Shown: positions 47,165 through 59,196 of the stretch, piece by piece | How the letters are laid out: each line of letters starts with the position of its first letter | Position numbering within the stretch: position 1 is the first letter of the stretch | DNA from: Callorhinus ursinus | Lineage: Eukaryota; Chordata; Mammalia; Carnivora; Otariidae | DNA: 64,000 nt | NCBI RefSeq assembly: GCF_003265705.1 | Contig: NW_020313057.1 | Span: 7,986,450-8,050,449, forward strand | Reading direction: 5' to 3' | The notes under the pieces: generated by a model | Databases searched by the model: none | What the model was told of the DNA's origin: nothing | The model's input: only the letters and a program-made list of their open reading frames with translations | Position numbers and translations under genes: made by a program

Positions 47165-49300
47165 AATGTACATATTAAGGCATACATTTAATACACTGTA
47201 TATTTCATGTTGACTTTACCCAATTTTGATGCATATTGAGTATATTCTGCTAAATACTATGTGCATTCAATTCATACCTCTAAACCACTAAGTAATGTTA
47301 GCAACAAACAGAAGCCAGGGTACTGAAGGCTAGGTAATGATGGGAAATACTTGATAGGAAGCTCCACAAAGGAGACTTAAGACTAGCCAAGGTTCGACTG
47401 TATCTTTCAGATATTTGCAGTGGGTGAAAACCCAAAACACATTTGGTCAAGTTCTCTATTTCAAGATAAACTTTGCCCATATGTTTTTGATTCATTTACA
47501 TGTAATTCACTGAACTGACATTCTGAATGAGTTATTCGATGCATAAGGAGATTTTTGTGCCATAATTATATGTGATACATACAATATAATGCATAATAAT
47601 TTAGAGCAGAACTTGTATTTTTTCATGTCGCAGATTCCAAGCACATGTTCCTTCCTGATGATTCACTGTGCTTGAACTGAGGTGTTGAGTGACTCATTGA
47701 GTCAACCTATGGTTGAGATTTATATTACTGCATTGTTCGTACTTGTTTTTTTTCTTTTTAAAAAAAAGCAGTTTTTCCATGCCTCAGTTTCTGTGATTGT
47801 CAAATTAGCACAATAATGTATTAAATTTACCGCGGTCATTTAGCAGAACCTATAAAATTTAGTAACGTGCTTGCAAATATTAATAATTAGTTCCTAGAAT
47901 TTGTAACTTTTTTTTTCAATGTGATAGATAGTACAGTTTAAATATGCACTTGGAAATATAGTGAAACTCCACTTCCTTGTATTATCTCCTTCAATCTAAA
48001 GCATAGGCTTGTTAGAAAATTCATGACCTATGAACCCTCTCTCAGAAAATTTATGGATATTGAGTTGTATTTGTAGTGGTTGTAGTGCTAAAAAATAAAA
48101 TGAAATTTCACATTTTACCCCTATTTCTCGCTAGCCTTTCAAGCCTCACACAGTGAAGCCTACTTGGGGAAATAAAATTGTATTATCTTTCTCACCTATT
48201 TAAAATGTGAGATGCAATTGAAATGATTCTTTTGTTTGCTGTATATAATTAGACCATGTTTTCTTTATTTGTAAACACAGATCTGACTTACACTTTTTCT
48301 GTGGTTCCTGTGGTATAATTTTTGTATACAACTCTAAATCCACCTGGAATTTATTTTACTGTGTGGAATAATGTGAAGATACAGTTGTCTCATTTCAGTG
48401 TGTAGGGACAAAGTATTTCATTTGCATTTGCAAGTTTTTATATTTAGTATGCTAGTTAAAGTGGCAATTATTTCCCTACGTGCATGTTCCTCCTGGATTT
48501 GACATACTGTTGCTAAAAATTCTCACTTTCAGATTTGTAGCTGGATATTAAGAAGCAGTATCCCTGAGATGAATCCGTTAGAAAGTTCCTGAATCATTAA
48601 ATGAAGGCAAAAGAGAAAAAGATACCTAAAATGCAAAAAGCCTCAAACTAAGCTAAAACTACATTATGATAAATCAAACTTGCTAAATATGCATTATAGT
48701 CAAAATATTATATAGTAGTTCGTTTTCAAAGGACTGATTTCTAATGGCTAATGACAGAAAAAAGATCTTCAAACAAATAATTTCAGTCTTAATATGGTAT
48801 TGGAAATGCTGTAAATGCTAATTTCTAAAGATATCCGTATTCTGAATTGGAAACTAAATCACTAGCGTCACTCTTTCAAGGTTACATATTAAATTTGAAG
48901 CAGAGACTATCTGCTTACCCTTTGACTTGAAAAAAAAGATACATTAAATAAATTCTAATACCTGAAGATGTGTGCCGCTGAGTTAACAGTGTGTGTATGA
49001 TTCCTCAGAATTCATGAGGTAGACAGGACTATCCCTATGCCTTTTGAGAACACAGAAATACAACTCTTCTTTTGGGCAAACAGGGCTTTTATTGGAAGGA
49101 TATTGGGGTAGCCCTCCAAGTTGTCTGCTTCTGTCCTCTTAACGTTAGCCTCATTCTATCAGATCAGGGTGGTTCCAGGAACTTGAAATGTCTCTGTCTG
49201 TGCTCCCTAGTTTGAGGTATCTTGGGAGAAGAGTTCTGATGGACCAAGCCTGAGTCACGCTCCCACCCCCAGTGACAATGACCAGTGAGTTGGTTAGTCC
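47165..49300. other. Mostly unassigned DNA
   Basis: An old reverse-strand L1 piece is likely at 48310-48415 ('ccacctggaatttattttact', 'gaagatacagttgtctcattt'). No gene recognised elsewhere. Confidence 0.45.
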
Positions 49301-49304
49301 CACT

Positions 49305-49385
49305 CACCCAGTAATAATTACAGCTCACGCTTACTGCAGCCAGGCACTGTGAAAATCACTGCATATGGATTATTTCAATTATTAT
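49305..49385 (-). mobile_element. MIR fragment
   Basis: 'taataattacagctcacgctt', 'gccaggcactgtgaaaatcac' match the 3' end of reverse-complement MIR. Confidence 0.55.
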
Positions 49386-49459
49386 GATGGTTTCAGGAGT
49401 TGGATGGGTGGGCAAAATAAATAAAATACATTACATACATACCTACTAACAATTTTTTA

Positions 49460-49666
49460 TTTTTATTTTTATTTTTTTATAAAGATTTTTATTTATTTAT
49501 TGAGAGAGAGAATGGTAGAGAGAGAGCATGAGATGGAGGAAGGTCAGAGGGAGAAGCAGACTCCCTGCTGAGCAGGGAGCCCGATGCGGGACTCGATCCA
49601 GGGACCCCAGGATCATGACCTGAGCCGAAGGCAGTCGCTTAACCAACTGAGCCACCCAGGCACCCC
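49460..49666 (-). mobile_element. Can-SINE, class A, complete
   Basis: Perfect 17-bp target-site duplication 'ctactaacaatttttta' (49443-49459 and 49667-49683). Class A head and the 'catgctctctct'-type body. Confidence 0.96.
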
Positions 49667-49683
49667 CTACTAACAATTTTTTA

Positions 49684-50293
49684 AAAAGCTGGCACATATA
49701 TCTCCATTCAATAATCCCCGATTCCCAGAGATTTCATAGTCCCATTTTGAAAAAAGCTAAAAATTTTGCCCAGGCTATATATCACTGCCCCTTCAGGTCT
49801 CTCTAGAACTAACTTGACCAAAGAATTTCTAGGTTGAATAAGAAGAGAGAGTCCGAACAGAAGTAAAATTCTGAGTATATAGGGTTGTCTAAATCACCTG
49901 CTGCTTTGCAAAGGAGGAATTTCACTTTAAATAGGATGGCTGATGGTCTATTTCCTGACAATTTGGAAAGATTTGCACCCACTGATAGCCCATTATGTGG
50001 TAACTGTGTTTTGTCAGATACTCATTTATTTTAATGCAAGTTTGCTTTATCCTGCCAGTTTGTTGACTGTTCCTTGCTGAATAGGTCTGTAATCTAAACT
50101 TTAAAGGAGGATTAAGCTTCACGGTATTTACCTAACTAAGCATTGTCATTGTATTATCCTCTTACATATTTGTTACCTGGGGGAAAAAAAAAAAAAAAGA
50201 AAAAAACCAACTCTCTTTCCTATGGGCCTTTCTGTTACTTTTGCATGAAAACCTTTGTGGCTTTTTAACATTTTATTATTCTGCCTTATGATC
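49684..50293. other. Unassigned DNA
   Basis: An A15 run lies near 50187. No gene recognised. Confidence 0.4.
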
Positions 50294-50308
50294 TGAAACT
50301 GTCATTTT

Positions 50309-50505
50309 ATTTTATTTTTTAAAGATTTTATTTATTTGACAGAGAGAGAGACAGCGAGAGAGGGAACACAAGCAGGGGGAGAGGCAGAGGGAGAAGCAGG
50401 CTTCCCGCCGAGCAGGGAGCCCGATGCGGGGCTCGATCCCAGGACCCTGGGATCATGACCTGAGCTGAAGGCAGACGCTTAACGACCGAGCCACCCAGGT
50501 GCCCC
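50309..50505 (-). mobile_element. Can-SINE, class B, complete
   Basis: 15-bp target-site duplication with one mismatch, 'tgaaactgtcatttt' (50294-50308) and 'tgaatctgtcatttt' (50506-50520). Well-preserved class B head and body. Confidence 0.95.
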
Positions 50506-50750
50506 TGAATCTGTCATTTTTAATAGAACCAAAGGTTAATTTAGATTACAGTGCTTTTAATAATGCTTTTTTTTTTTTTTTGCTGTTGTATGCACACATA
50601 AATAACAGAAGAAATGCATCTCATCTTCTCTCTTTTACTCTGAAATACCATGGATAGTTAATAGAACAACAATTACAACTCCGCTGGCCACATTTGGATC
50701 CACATCCTTTTAGAAATCATGTTGGTTTTCAGTATCTCTTTGAAAATAAC

Positions 50751-51693
50751 TGGCCCTTTAAAAAAATTCTTATTGTTGAAGTGTAGTTGATATACAGTGT
50801 TACGTTAGTTTCAGATGCACAACATAGTGACTGGATGATTCTATACGTTACACAGTGCTCACTACCACAGATGTCCTTTCTGTCTGCCGTCATACAATGT
50901 ATTATAACATTATTGAGTATTTTCCCCAAGCGGTACCTTTCATGTCTGTTACTTATTAATTTTATAACTGGAATTTTGTACCTCTTAATCCCCTTCACCT
51001 ATTTTACTCACCCCTCCCCCCCGCCGCCCACCTCTGGCAACCACGTTTGTTCTTCCTATTTCTGAATCTTTCGATTTTGTTTGTTTCTTCATTTGTTTTG
51101 TTTTTTAGGTTCCATATGTAAGTGATATCATATGGTATTTATCTTTGTCTGACTTGTTTCACTTAGCATAATACCCTCCGGGCTTATCCATGTTGTTGCA
51201 AATGACAAAAATCTTATTCTTTCTTATGACTAATATCCCATTGTATATGTATACACCACATTTCCTTTATCCATTCATCTGTGGATGGCCTTTGGGTTGC
51301 TTCCATAATTTGGCTGTTGTAAATAATGTTGCAGTAAACAGAGGGGTGCATATATCTTTCTAAATTAGTGTTTTTGTTTTCTATATCCAGAGGTGGAATT
51401 ACTGGATCATATGGTATTTCTATTTTTAATTTTTTGAGGAAACTCCATACTGTTTTCCAGAGTTGCTGTATTAATTTGCATTCCCACCAACAATGCACTA
51501 GGTTTCCCTTTTCTCTACATCCTTGCCAATGTTTGTTATTTCTTGTCTTTTGATTCTAGCCATTCTGACTGGTGTGAGGTGGTATCTCATTGTGGTTTTG
51601 ATTCGCATTTCCCTGATGATCAGGGATGTTGAACATGTCTGTATGTGTCTGTTGGCCATCTGTATGTCTTCTCTGGAAAAAAATGTCTATGCA
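50751..51693 (-). pseudogene. L1 ORF2 C-terminus and 3' UTR, 5'-truncated
   Basis: Minus-strand L1. From right to left it runs from the 'catttttttcc' region before ORF2 'GCWRG'-like sequence to the 3' UTR ('atactacacttcaacaataag' on its strand) and a short A-tail near 50757. Frames include '[20 protein letters not shown]' (51214-51498), the L1 Cys-rich C-terminus, but with stops. A 9-bp flank repeat 'gaaaataac' (50742-50750 and 51694-51702) supports the limits. Confidence 0.85.
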
Positions 51694-51942
51694 GAAAATA
51701 ACCTGCACTTCTGATGGAAAACCTGTTCATCTCTTCTGCATGACTCTTAATCCCTCAAGGTAAATAGAATGTATATCTGTGGTTTGGGAATATTTTAATA
51801 TCAATTGTTTATAAGTCAGAGGAGACAAAAGAGACCAAAAATGTTTGACAGAGAGAAAAAGAGGGAAATCTAATTTTATTTTGAGTAATTGCTTCAATAA
51901 AATTCATTCACCCCCTCTGAAATCCTAAATGCAGGGTTTTCA

Positions 51943-52073
51943 CTTTTTTTTTGAAAGGTTTTTAATTTTTGTTTGTTTGCTTTTAGCAATCTTTGCACCC
52001 AATGTCGGCCTCAAACTCATGACCCTGAGATCAAGAGTTGCAAGCTCTTCCTACTACTGAGCCAGCCAGGAGC
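51943..52073 (-). mobile_element. Can-SINE, older type
   Basis: Minus-strand SINE: 'ctcaaactcatgaccctgaga', 'caagagttgcaagctctt', 'actgagccagccaggagcccc'. Diverged and lacking the CT-rich body. Confidence 0.8.
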
Positions 52074-53018
52074 CCCAGTTTTTTTCACATTTTTAAAAAT
52101 CAACTTCTCTTATTACATCATTTCCATATCTTCCTTTAAATTCTTTTCCTAACAGAAACTGTATATCTTCTGTGAAGTATGGGCCTTCAACAACTTCACG
52201 GGGGGATCATGATCGGTGTTACCTAGTTTATATGATCTCTTCCCATTTCTGGTATTGGTTTAGGAAGAAGCAGGTAACCTAATTCTGGACAATGATATAT
52301 TTGAGAAAATCTGTTGAGAAATGATTCCTGGCTCTTAAAAAGAAAAAAAGAAAAAAAAAAGAGAGACTCAGAGAAGAAATAGGTCCCTTATATCTCTGGA
52401 CTTCACATGTAAGGGCGTGACTTTTAGAATTGTTGCAGCAATTTATACCACATGCTACCGATAGACATACTGAGATAGGTCTGTCACTCCAGAACTCTCT
52501 AAAATCTAAGGGAGAGGCAGAGAGAGAGGAAAAGAGGGAGAAAGAGAAATTGTACAGATGTAAGACAATGCCTATGTAATTTATAAACCGGATATCAGCA
52601 ACGAATAAAAAAGAATGTGCTGAGATAAACTTACATTTTTGAAGGGGAGAACAATCTTAGCTCCAAGATAATATTTAGGAAGATGTTCACCTCATATGTT
52701 CTCTTAGGAAAAGAAACGCTACAGCTCGTGACATTCCACACACCTTTTGAACCAAATGAGGTCATAGGAGCTCTTTTCTTGAGAAAAGGTGGTGCTTACT
52801 GGGTTGTGAGGACAGGTGACCGGGGAACACATGAGTCAGAGAAAACGGTGTACTTGAATTTGAAAAAATGTGAGGACCAGATTATTGACTGGGATTGAGC
52901 TAGAGAACTAGGTAGGGATAAGACTATGGAGAACCTTACAGGATATGCAGATAAATTTATTATAATGAGGTAAAGTATAGGGAAGAGTAGTAGATAAAAG
53001 ATATCAATGTTTTACTTA
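52074..53018. other. Mostly unassigned DNA
   Basis: A possible old LTR-like stretch around 52230-52560 could not be named. An A-rich tract lies at 52340-52362. Confidence 0.35.
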
Positions 53019-53030
53019 AAAATGTGAATC

Positions 53031-53242
53031 CTGGGGTACCTGGGTGGCTCTTGATTTTGGCTCAGGTCACGGTCTCAGGGTCTTGGGATCAAGCCCCACG
53101 TGGGGCATAGAGCCTGCTTGAGATTCTGTCTCACCCCTCTCCCTCTGCACCTCCCTCCACCACCACTTACGTGTGTGCGCACTAGTGTTCTCTCTCTCTC
53201 TAAAATAATAACAATAATAACAATAATAATTTAAAAATTTTG
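53031..53242 (+). mobile_element. Can-SINE, older type, head deletion
   Basis: 12-bp target-site duplication 'aaaatgtgaatc' (53019-53030 and 53243-53254). About 20 bases between 'gtggctc' and 'ttgattttggctcag' are missing, removing part of the A-box neighbourhood. The tail is an (AATAAC)n variant. Confidence 0.9.
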
Positions 53243-53337
53243 AAAATGTGAATCTTTGCAAATTATATATGGAATGCATTATTTAATTCACTGATGAAAT
53301 GACTCATCTATCAAACAATACTACACTAAAAAAGACA

Positions 53338-53660
53338 TATTTGGGGATCCAATAATTCCAATTCTAGGAGTCTAGCTTTGAGAAATAATATGAGATATGG
53401 TAGAATACTATGTACAAGGATATTTATCACAGGATTTTTTATATCAGTACGAACAGGAAATAATCAGAGTATCCAACAAAAGTGGAAAGTTAGCTAAATC
53501 ATGGGCCATTCTTACAACTGAATATTAGGGAGCAGTAACAATTACATTTGCAGAATATTAGATGTCATGAGAAAGTGCTCATAATAAAAATTTTAGATGG
53601 AGAGAAATATATCAGGCAAATATAAGTACAAGATACAAACAATCAATCCCTATTTGGAAA
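53338..53660 (+). mobile_element. Old L1 (L1M-type) 3' region
   Basis: 'ccaattctaggagtctagct', 'tgtacaaggatatttatcac', 'ctgaatattagggagcagta' match diverged plus-strand L1 near the ORF2 end and 3' UTR. Confidence 0.6.
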
Positions 53661-53884
53661 AAGAAGGTGAGAGAGAAGACATTTATATGTATATGTATAA
53701 TTCTCTCCACTGCCCCCTATACACACACACATACACAACTTAAAAAATGGCTACAATTGAATTCAATCTATCAACAATATTTACTTTCAGTTACTGGTCA
53801 AGAGGCAATCTTCTTGGGCATAGGTAGATAAACATGGATTACTTTTACATAATAAAAATAATAATTTATAAATAAAAATATAAA

Positions 53885-54002
53885 AACCATATTGTATTTA
53901 TCTTTCTCTGACTGACATTTTTCCCTTAGCATTATACCCTCTAGATCTATCCATATTGTTGCAAAGGGCAAGATTTCATTTTTTTTTATGCCTAATATTC
54001 CA

Positions 54003-54042
<40 letters not shown>

Positions 54043-54105
54043 CACTTCTTTATCCAGTCATCTATGGATGGATACTTGGGTTCCTTCTGTATCTCAGCTA
54101 TTGTT
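53885..54105 (-). mobile_element. L1 fragment with expanded (GT)n
   Basis: Reverse-strand L1: 'ctctgactgacatttttccc', 'atccatattgttgcaaaggg', 'tttatccagtcatctatgga'. The usual short GT stretch of this L1 position has grown to 36 bp (54005-54040). Confidence 0.8.
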
Positions 54106-54667
54106 TTTTCTTGATTTTTACCAGGAGTAATGACGCCCCACTGCTAGAGATATTATTATCTCCCTTACACATTGTACATTCTCTTCCCTTCCTCCTCCCC
54201 TCCCTCCCCACCCTCTCCCTCCCCTCCCCCTGCCCACCTCCTCCACCTCTCTCTCCCTCTTCCTCTCTCAACAGCCCATTCTTATACCTTGGAGACAGTC
54301 TGCAGGATTATCCCAACTAGTTTTACCTTAGCCATCCCCTTCCCCATCAGAACTAGTGATGTGTTGACCTGTTAAGTAACAAAGAACCCCAGGCAGATAT
54401 GTAGAATCTTTGTCTAGTTTAACTCTGAGTTACTCATTTTCACAAAAATATACATATTGCTTTCCATTTCCTTGAAGGCATTTCTATATGCGATCTATAT
54501 TAATGGTTGGTGCCATAATATTGCTCATTTCCTGAGAATAAAATATTTTCTCCTTGGTTACATTATACTACTATTTATAAAACCTTTTTTCTTAAAATTT
54601 ACTTTTGAGCTACTTTTAGTTTCTAAATTTTTTAAGAGTTGCCTTTACTTATTTTTTTATTTGTAAA
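54106..54667. other. Polypyrimidine tract and unassigned DNA
   Basis: A strand-asymmetric C/T-rich block lies at about 54176-54274, almost free of purines. The remainder is unrecognised. Confidence 0.5.
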
Positions 54668-54928
54668 CTTATTCTTTTAATTCCAGTATAATTAACTTAT
54701 AGTGTTATAGTAGTTTCAGGTGTACAATACAGTGATTCAACAATTCTATCCATTATGCAGTGCTCATCACACGAAGTGTACTCTTAAATCCCTGCACCTA
54801 TTTCACCCACCCCCTACCCCGCCTCCCCTCTGGTTTTGTTGGTATGTTCTCTGTGTTTAACAGTCTTTTTTTGTTTGTTTGTCTCTTTTTTTTTCTTTAT
54901 CCGTTTGTTTTATTTCTTAAATTCCACA
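54668..54928 (-). mobile_element. L1 3' UTR, sense part of an inverted L1
   Basis: Reverse-strand L1 3' UTR: 'taattccagtataattaactt'-type left edge, 'gtttcaggtgtacaatacag', 'caattctatccattatgcag', ending 'ttaaattccaca' at the junction with plus-strand ORF2. Confidence 0.8.
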
Positions 54929-55571
54929 AAAAGACAGCCTGCTGAATGGGAGATATTTGCAAATAATATATCCAATAAGAGGTTAATATCCAAAATATAT
55001 AAAGAACTTAACATACCACACACACACACACACACACAAACACAACCCAATTAAAAAAATGGGCGGAAGGGGCACCTGAGTGGTTCAGTCAGTTAAGCAT
55101 ATGACTCTTGATCTCAGCTCAGGTCTTATCTCAGGATCGTGAGTTCAAGCCCCATGTTGGGCTCCAATGCCGGGTGTGGAGCCTACTTAAAAAAATGGGC
55201 AGAAGACATGAACAGACATTTTTCCAAAGAAGACTTACATATGGCCAACAGACAAATGAAAGGATGTTCAACGTCACCCATCATCAAGGAAATGCAAATC
55301 AAAACCATAATGAGGTATCACCTCCCACCTGTCAGAATGGCTAAAATCAAAAAACACAGGAAACAACAAGCGTTGTTGAGGATGTAGAGAAAAAGGAACC
55401 CTTGTGCACCATTGGTGGGAATGTAAATTGGTACAGACACTCTAGAAAACAGTATGGAAGTGGCTCAAAAAATGAAAAATAGAATTGCCCTGTGTTCCAG
55501 TAATTTCACTACTGAGTATTTACCCAAAATGAAAACACTAGTTCAAAAGGATATGTGTACCCCTGTGTTTT
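54929..55571 (+). pseudogene. L1 ORF2 fragment (inverted part), split by a SINE
   Basis: Plus-strand ORF2 from 'cagcctgctgaatgggag' through 'attaaaaaaatgggcggaag' (55069), resuming at 55188 with 'gaacagacatttttcc', 'gaggtatcacctcccacctg' and 'ggtgggaatgtaaattggtac' to about 55571. A (CA)n tract lies at 55017-55038. A Can-SINE occupies 55070-55187. Frames are broken. Confidence 0.85.
55070..55187 (+). mobile_element. Can-SINE, older type, inside L1
   Basis: 118-bp SINE ('gggcacctgagtggttcag', 'gatcgtgagttcaagcccc', 'ggtgtggagcctact') with an 18-bp target-site duplication of L1 sequence, 'taaaaaaatgggcggaag' (55052-55069) and 'taaaaaaatgggcagaag' (55188-55205), one mismatch. Confidence 0.93.
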
Positions 55572-55955
55572 TTGAAGGAAGAAAAGTAAAGCACAGATCT
55601 CAGGCCATGCATCCTGCTTCTTTCACAAAAACCATAATACACACTCTCATTAACCCCCTGCCTCTATGAATAGTAAGAATGATAGCATAAAGAATAACTC
55701 TCTAGCTTGAAATCTTCATTTTAGATTTTAGATCCGAGAAAAATGTGGTAAATTTTTCCAAGTCACAAAATTATTTGGTGACAAGAGTCTAAGATCCTAG
55801 GGCTCTTGATGCCCAACACATTTTTCATTCCACAAAACCATCATCACTTGATGCTTAAAGAAAGGTTCCACATCACCGCATGGCAACTGTCACACAAAAA
55901 GTGCCTGATTTTTTTTTTTTTGTATGTTAGCTTTATATAAATAAGTAAATAATGG
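55572..55955. other. Unassigned DNA
   Basis: No recognised feature. Confidence 0.4.
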
Positions 55956-55959
55956 AAAG

Positions 55960-56105
55960 CCCACTGAACTGGGTCTAAAAATTTCCTGGATTCAAGTTCT
56001 ATTTTCATTGGTTATCCGTGTGGCCTTGTGTTTGTTACTTAAACTGGCTGTGTCTCAGTTTCTTATCTGCAAAATAAAGAGAATGTATTAAACGTTCTTT
56101 GATGT
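55960..56105 (+). mobile_element. MIR
   Basis: 'cctggattcaagttctatttt', 'gtgtggccttgtgtttgtta', 'tctcagtttcttatctgcaa' match MIR plus strand. Confidence 0.7.
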
Positions 56106-56628
56106 ATTTGAAGATATTTAACAGATACCCTGAAGAAGTACATAGCCAGTGAAAACAACATAGTTCTGACAAAGGTGTAATCTTTACTTATATCTTGCTT
56201 ATTCAAATGCTCCATCTTCCCTGAAGCCCCAAATAAATAACTTGAGATATTGAAACCAAACAGTAGCTGAAAAATTATTGCATATCCATGAGCATTTACA
56301 ATAAGTGATAAAGTAATTATAAAAGAATTTAGGGAGATTTCAAGAATTGAAATGTAGAACTCTTCAATTGTTTTCTTGGGGAAATGTACACAGAGGAAAA
56401 GGGGAAGTAGGGCACTTTGCCTAAGGAAGGGGTCTTTGGGGACAAGCACTTGTAAGGAATTCTTAGAGAACGGTCAGTGCATGTAATTATTTCTGAGAGA
56501 CTTTTATGGAATGATTTGTTTGATAACTAAGGTGTGAATAGAAAAAGGAATAAGGAAGATACTAGGATACTGACTCACTAAAAGGGACTTCTCTGTTATA
56601 ATCTGTAGGGAGACATTATCCTATGCTA
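56106..56628. other. Unassigned DNA
   Basis: A 128-codon minus-strand frame (56063-56449) has no motif and overlaps MIR sequence; not supported as a gene. Confidence 0.45.
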
Positions 56629-57130
56629 AAGAATCAATCAGAGAAAGACATGTATCATATGACCTCACTGATATGAGGAATTCTTAATCTCAGGAAACAA
56701 ACTGAGGGTTGCTGGAGTGGTGGGGGGTGGGAGGGATGGGGTGGCTGGGTGATAGACATTGGGGAGGGTATGTGCTATGGTGAGTGCTGTGAATTGTGCA
56801 AGACTGTTGAATCACAGATCTGTACCTCTGAAACAAATACTACATTATATGTTAAAAAAAAAAGAAGAAGAAGACGATAGCAGGAGGGAAAGAATGAAGG
56901 GGAGGAAATTGGAGGGGGAGACAAACCACAAGAGACGATGGACTCTGAAAAACAAACTGAGGGTTCTGGAGGGGAGGGGGTGGGGGGATGGGTTAGCCTG
57001 GTGATGGGTATTAAGGAGGGCACATTCTGCGTGGAGCACTGGGTGTTATGCACAAACAATGAATCATGGAACACTACATCAAAAAGTAATGATGTAATGT
57101 ATGGTGATTAACATAACAATAAAAAATTTA
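56629..57130 (+). mobile_element. Young L1 3' end (inverted repeat arm 1)
   Basis: Plus-strand L1 3' UTR from about 'tcaatcagagaaagacatg' to 'gattaacataacaataaaaa'. It closely matches 35380-35866. The target-site duplication is unclear ('taaagaa' / 'taaagag'). Confidence 0.93.
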
Positions 57131-57274
57131 AAGAGGAAAAATTAATAAAACTGCTAAGATAGGCTTCTAAAGGGACCTAATGTGAATATACAGTCAAGTT
57201 AAAATGTATTCGTGACGGATTGTCTTGCTATAAATCACAGTATCTTCCTGATTTTTAAAAAACTTAGCATTTTT

Positions 57275-57867
57275 CTCCTCTCATTTTATTTATTTATTTT
57301 TTAATGTTATGTTAATCACCATACATTATATCATTAGTTTTTGATGTAGTGTTCCATGATTCATTGTTTGTGCATCACACCCAGTGCTCCACGCAGAGTG
57401 TGCCCTCTTTAATACCCATCACCAGGCTAACCCATCCCCCACCCTCCTCCCCTTTAGAACCCCCAGTCCATTTCTCAGAGTCCATCCTCTCTTATGATTC
57501 ATCTCCCCCTCTGAATTACCCCCCTTCATTCTTCCCCTCCTGCTATCTTCTTCTTTTTTTTTTTTCTTAACATATATTGCATTATTTGGTTCAGAAGTAC
57601 AGATCTGCGATTCAACAGTCTTGCACAATTCACAGCGCTCACCATAGCACATACCCTCCCCAATGTCTGTCACCCAGCCACCCCATCCCTCCCACCCCCC
57701 ACCACTCCAGCAATCCTCAGTTTGTTTCCTGAGATTAAGAATCCCTCATATCAGTGAGGTCATATGATATATGTCTTTCTCTGATGACTTATTTCACTCA
57801 GCATAACACCCTCCAGTTCCATCTACGTCGTTGCAAATGGCAAGATCTCATTCCTTTTGATGGCTGC
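57275..57867 (-). mobile_element. Young L1 3' end (inverted repeat arm 2)
   Basis: 593-bp minus-strand L1 3' end with its poly(A) on the left ('tttatttatttattttttaa'). 18-bp target-site duplication with one mismatch, 'aaaaaacttagcattttt' (57257-57274) and 'aaaaaactaagcattttt' (57868-57885). Its 3' UTR is complementary to the element at 56629-57130. Confidence 0.96.
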
Positions 57868-57962
57868 AAAAAACTAAGCATTTTTTAATCCCCATGTGAG
57901 AATTAGTAATAGGTGACAAGCTCTCAACATACCCATTAAAAATTTTGTACACATATTTCTTT

Positions 57963-58010
57963 AAAAAATAAATAAATAAATAAACAAACAAATAAATAAA
58001 TAAATAAAAG
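57963..58010. repeat. (AAAT)n microsatellite
   Basis: TAAA/CAAA units. Confidence 0.9.
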
Positions 58011-58129
58011 AAAGTTAATTCATTCTCAAAGAACTGTGAAACTGGATTTAAGCCCACTCCTCAAAAATTGGGGAAAATGGTAAACCAGGGATTTCATGAA
58101 ACTTCCCAAATTAAGCTTTGTTTGACAGT

Positions 58130-58290
58130 AGAAACAATGGTGAGGATAATAATATAACCTATTTGATAAGGTTATTGTAAGGATTAAATGAATTAATACA
58201 GATAAATCCCTTAGTTAGAAAAATGTCCAGCACATAGTACTAAGTAAGTATTAGCTGTCACTATTATTGTTGTCTTTGTCATTGCTGTTG
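58130..58290 (+). mobile_element. MIR, 3' half
   Basis: 'gttattgtaaggattaaatga', 'atgtccagcacatagtacta' match MIR plus strand. Confidence 0.75.
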
Positions 58291-58967
58291 TTTGCATTAT
58301 TATTTAGTCTGAAATATATTTGGATTGATCTAACTTTCTGGTAAAATTAATTATAATGTGCTGATAAACAAATGCCTTCTATAATTTTTCAATTATGTGG
58401 TTTCTACTTACTTTTTAAGAGAACAATCCGCTTTGTCCACCAGAAAAATCAACTTATTTAAAGTGAAACATGCAGGAAGCTTCTTGTTTGCTGTAGCAAA
58501 AGCATTATAACTGTATTTTTCTGCTAATCAAGATACAATAAAAGTCAAACTACTAATTTTTTGTGTTTCAGCCTTTTAATGCCTAACTTTATATCTAAGA
58601 GATTACTTGCTCTTCAGAGCATATTTTGTAAGAGAAGAGAGTACTGAAGTCATCTCAAATCCAAGCTTGATACATAAACATCTTTCTACATAACTGAATT
58701 TTAACTTCTAAGAATCAAATTTCTATTTGCAAGTACCTAAGAAATATGAATCACCTCTCAGTTCACTAAATGACACAAAACTTGAGATCTTAAGATACAA
58801 TATTCAAGCAATAACAAGTCACTTTCACATTTTAGAAAGCAACCACCCTCCTAAACCAAGTAGAGGGAGAAACCCTATCATTTCCCTTCAGTTTTCAGTA
58901 TGAAATCCATCCCACATAATGTCTTCTAGGCCCTAAGTAAAATTCTAACTAATTTCCTACATGAAAT
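58291..58967. other. Unassigned DNA
   Basis: No recognised feature. Confidence 0.4.
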
Positions 58968-58976
58968 AAAAATTTC

Positions 58977-59187
58977 TGGGGCGCCTGGGTGGCTCATTCA
59001 GTTAAGTGTCTGCCTTCAGTCATGAACCCAGGGTTGTGGGATCGAGCCCCACCTCGGGCATTGGGCTCCCTGCTCAGCAGGGGAGTCTGCTTCTCCCTCT
59101 CCCTCTCCCTCTGCCCTTTCTCCTGTGCTCTCTTTCTCACTCACTCTCTCTCAAATAAATAAATAAAATCTTAAAAAAAAAAGAAAG
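58977..59187 (+). mobile_element. Can-SINE, mosaic
   Basis: 9-bp target-site duplication 'aaaaatttc' (58968-58976 and 59188-59196). Class B-like head ('gtctgccttcag', 'cccagggttgtggg'), a short internal deletion ('ttcag-tcatgaa'), an extra 'gggcatt', and a class A-like body and tail. Confidence 0.92.
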
Positions 59188-59196
59188 AAAAATTTC

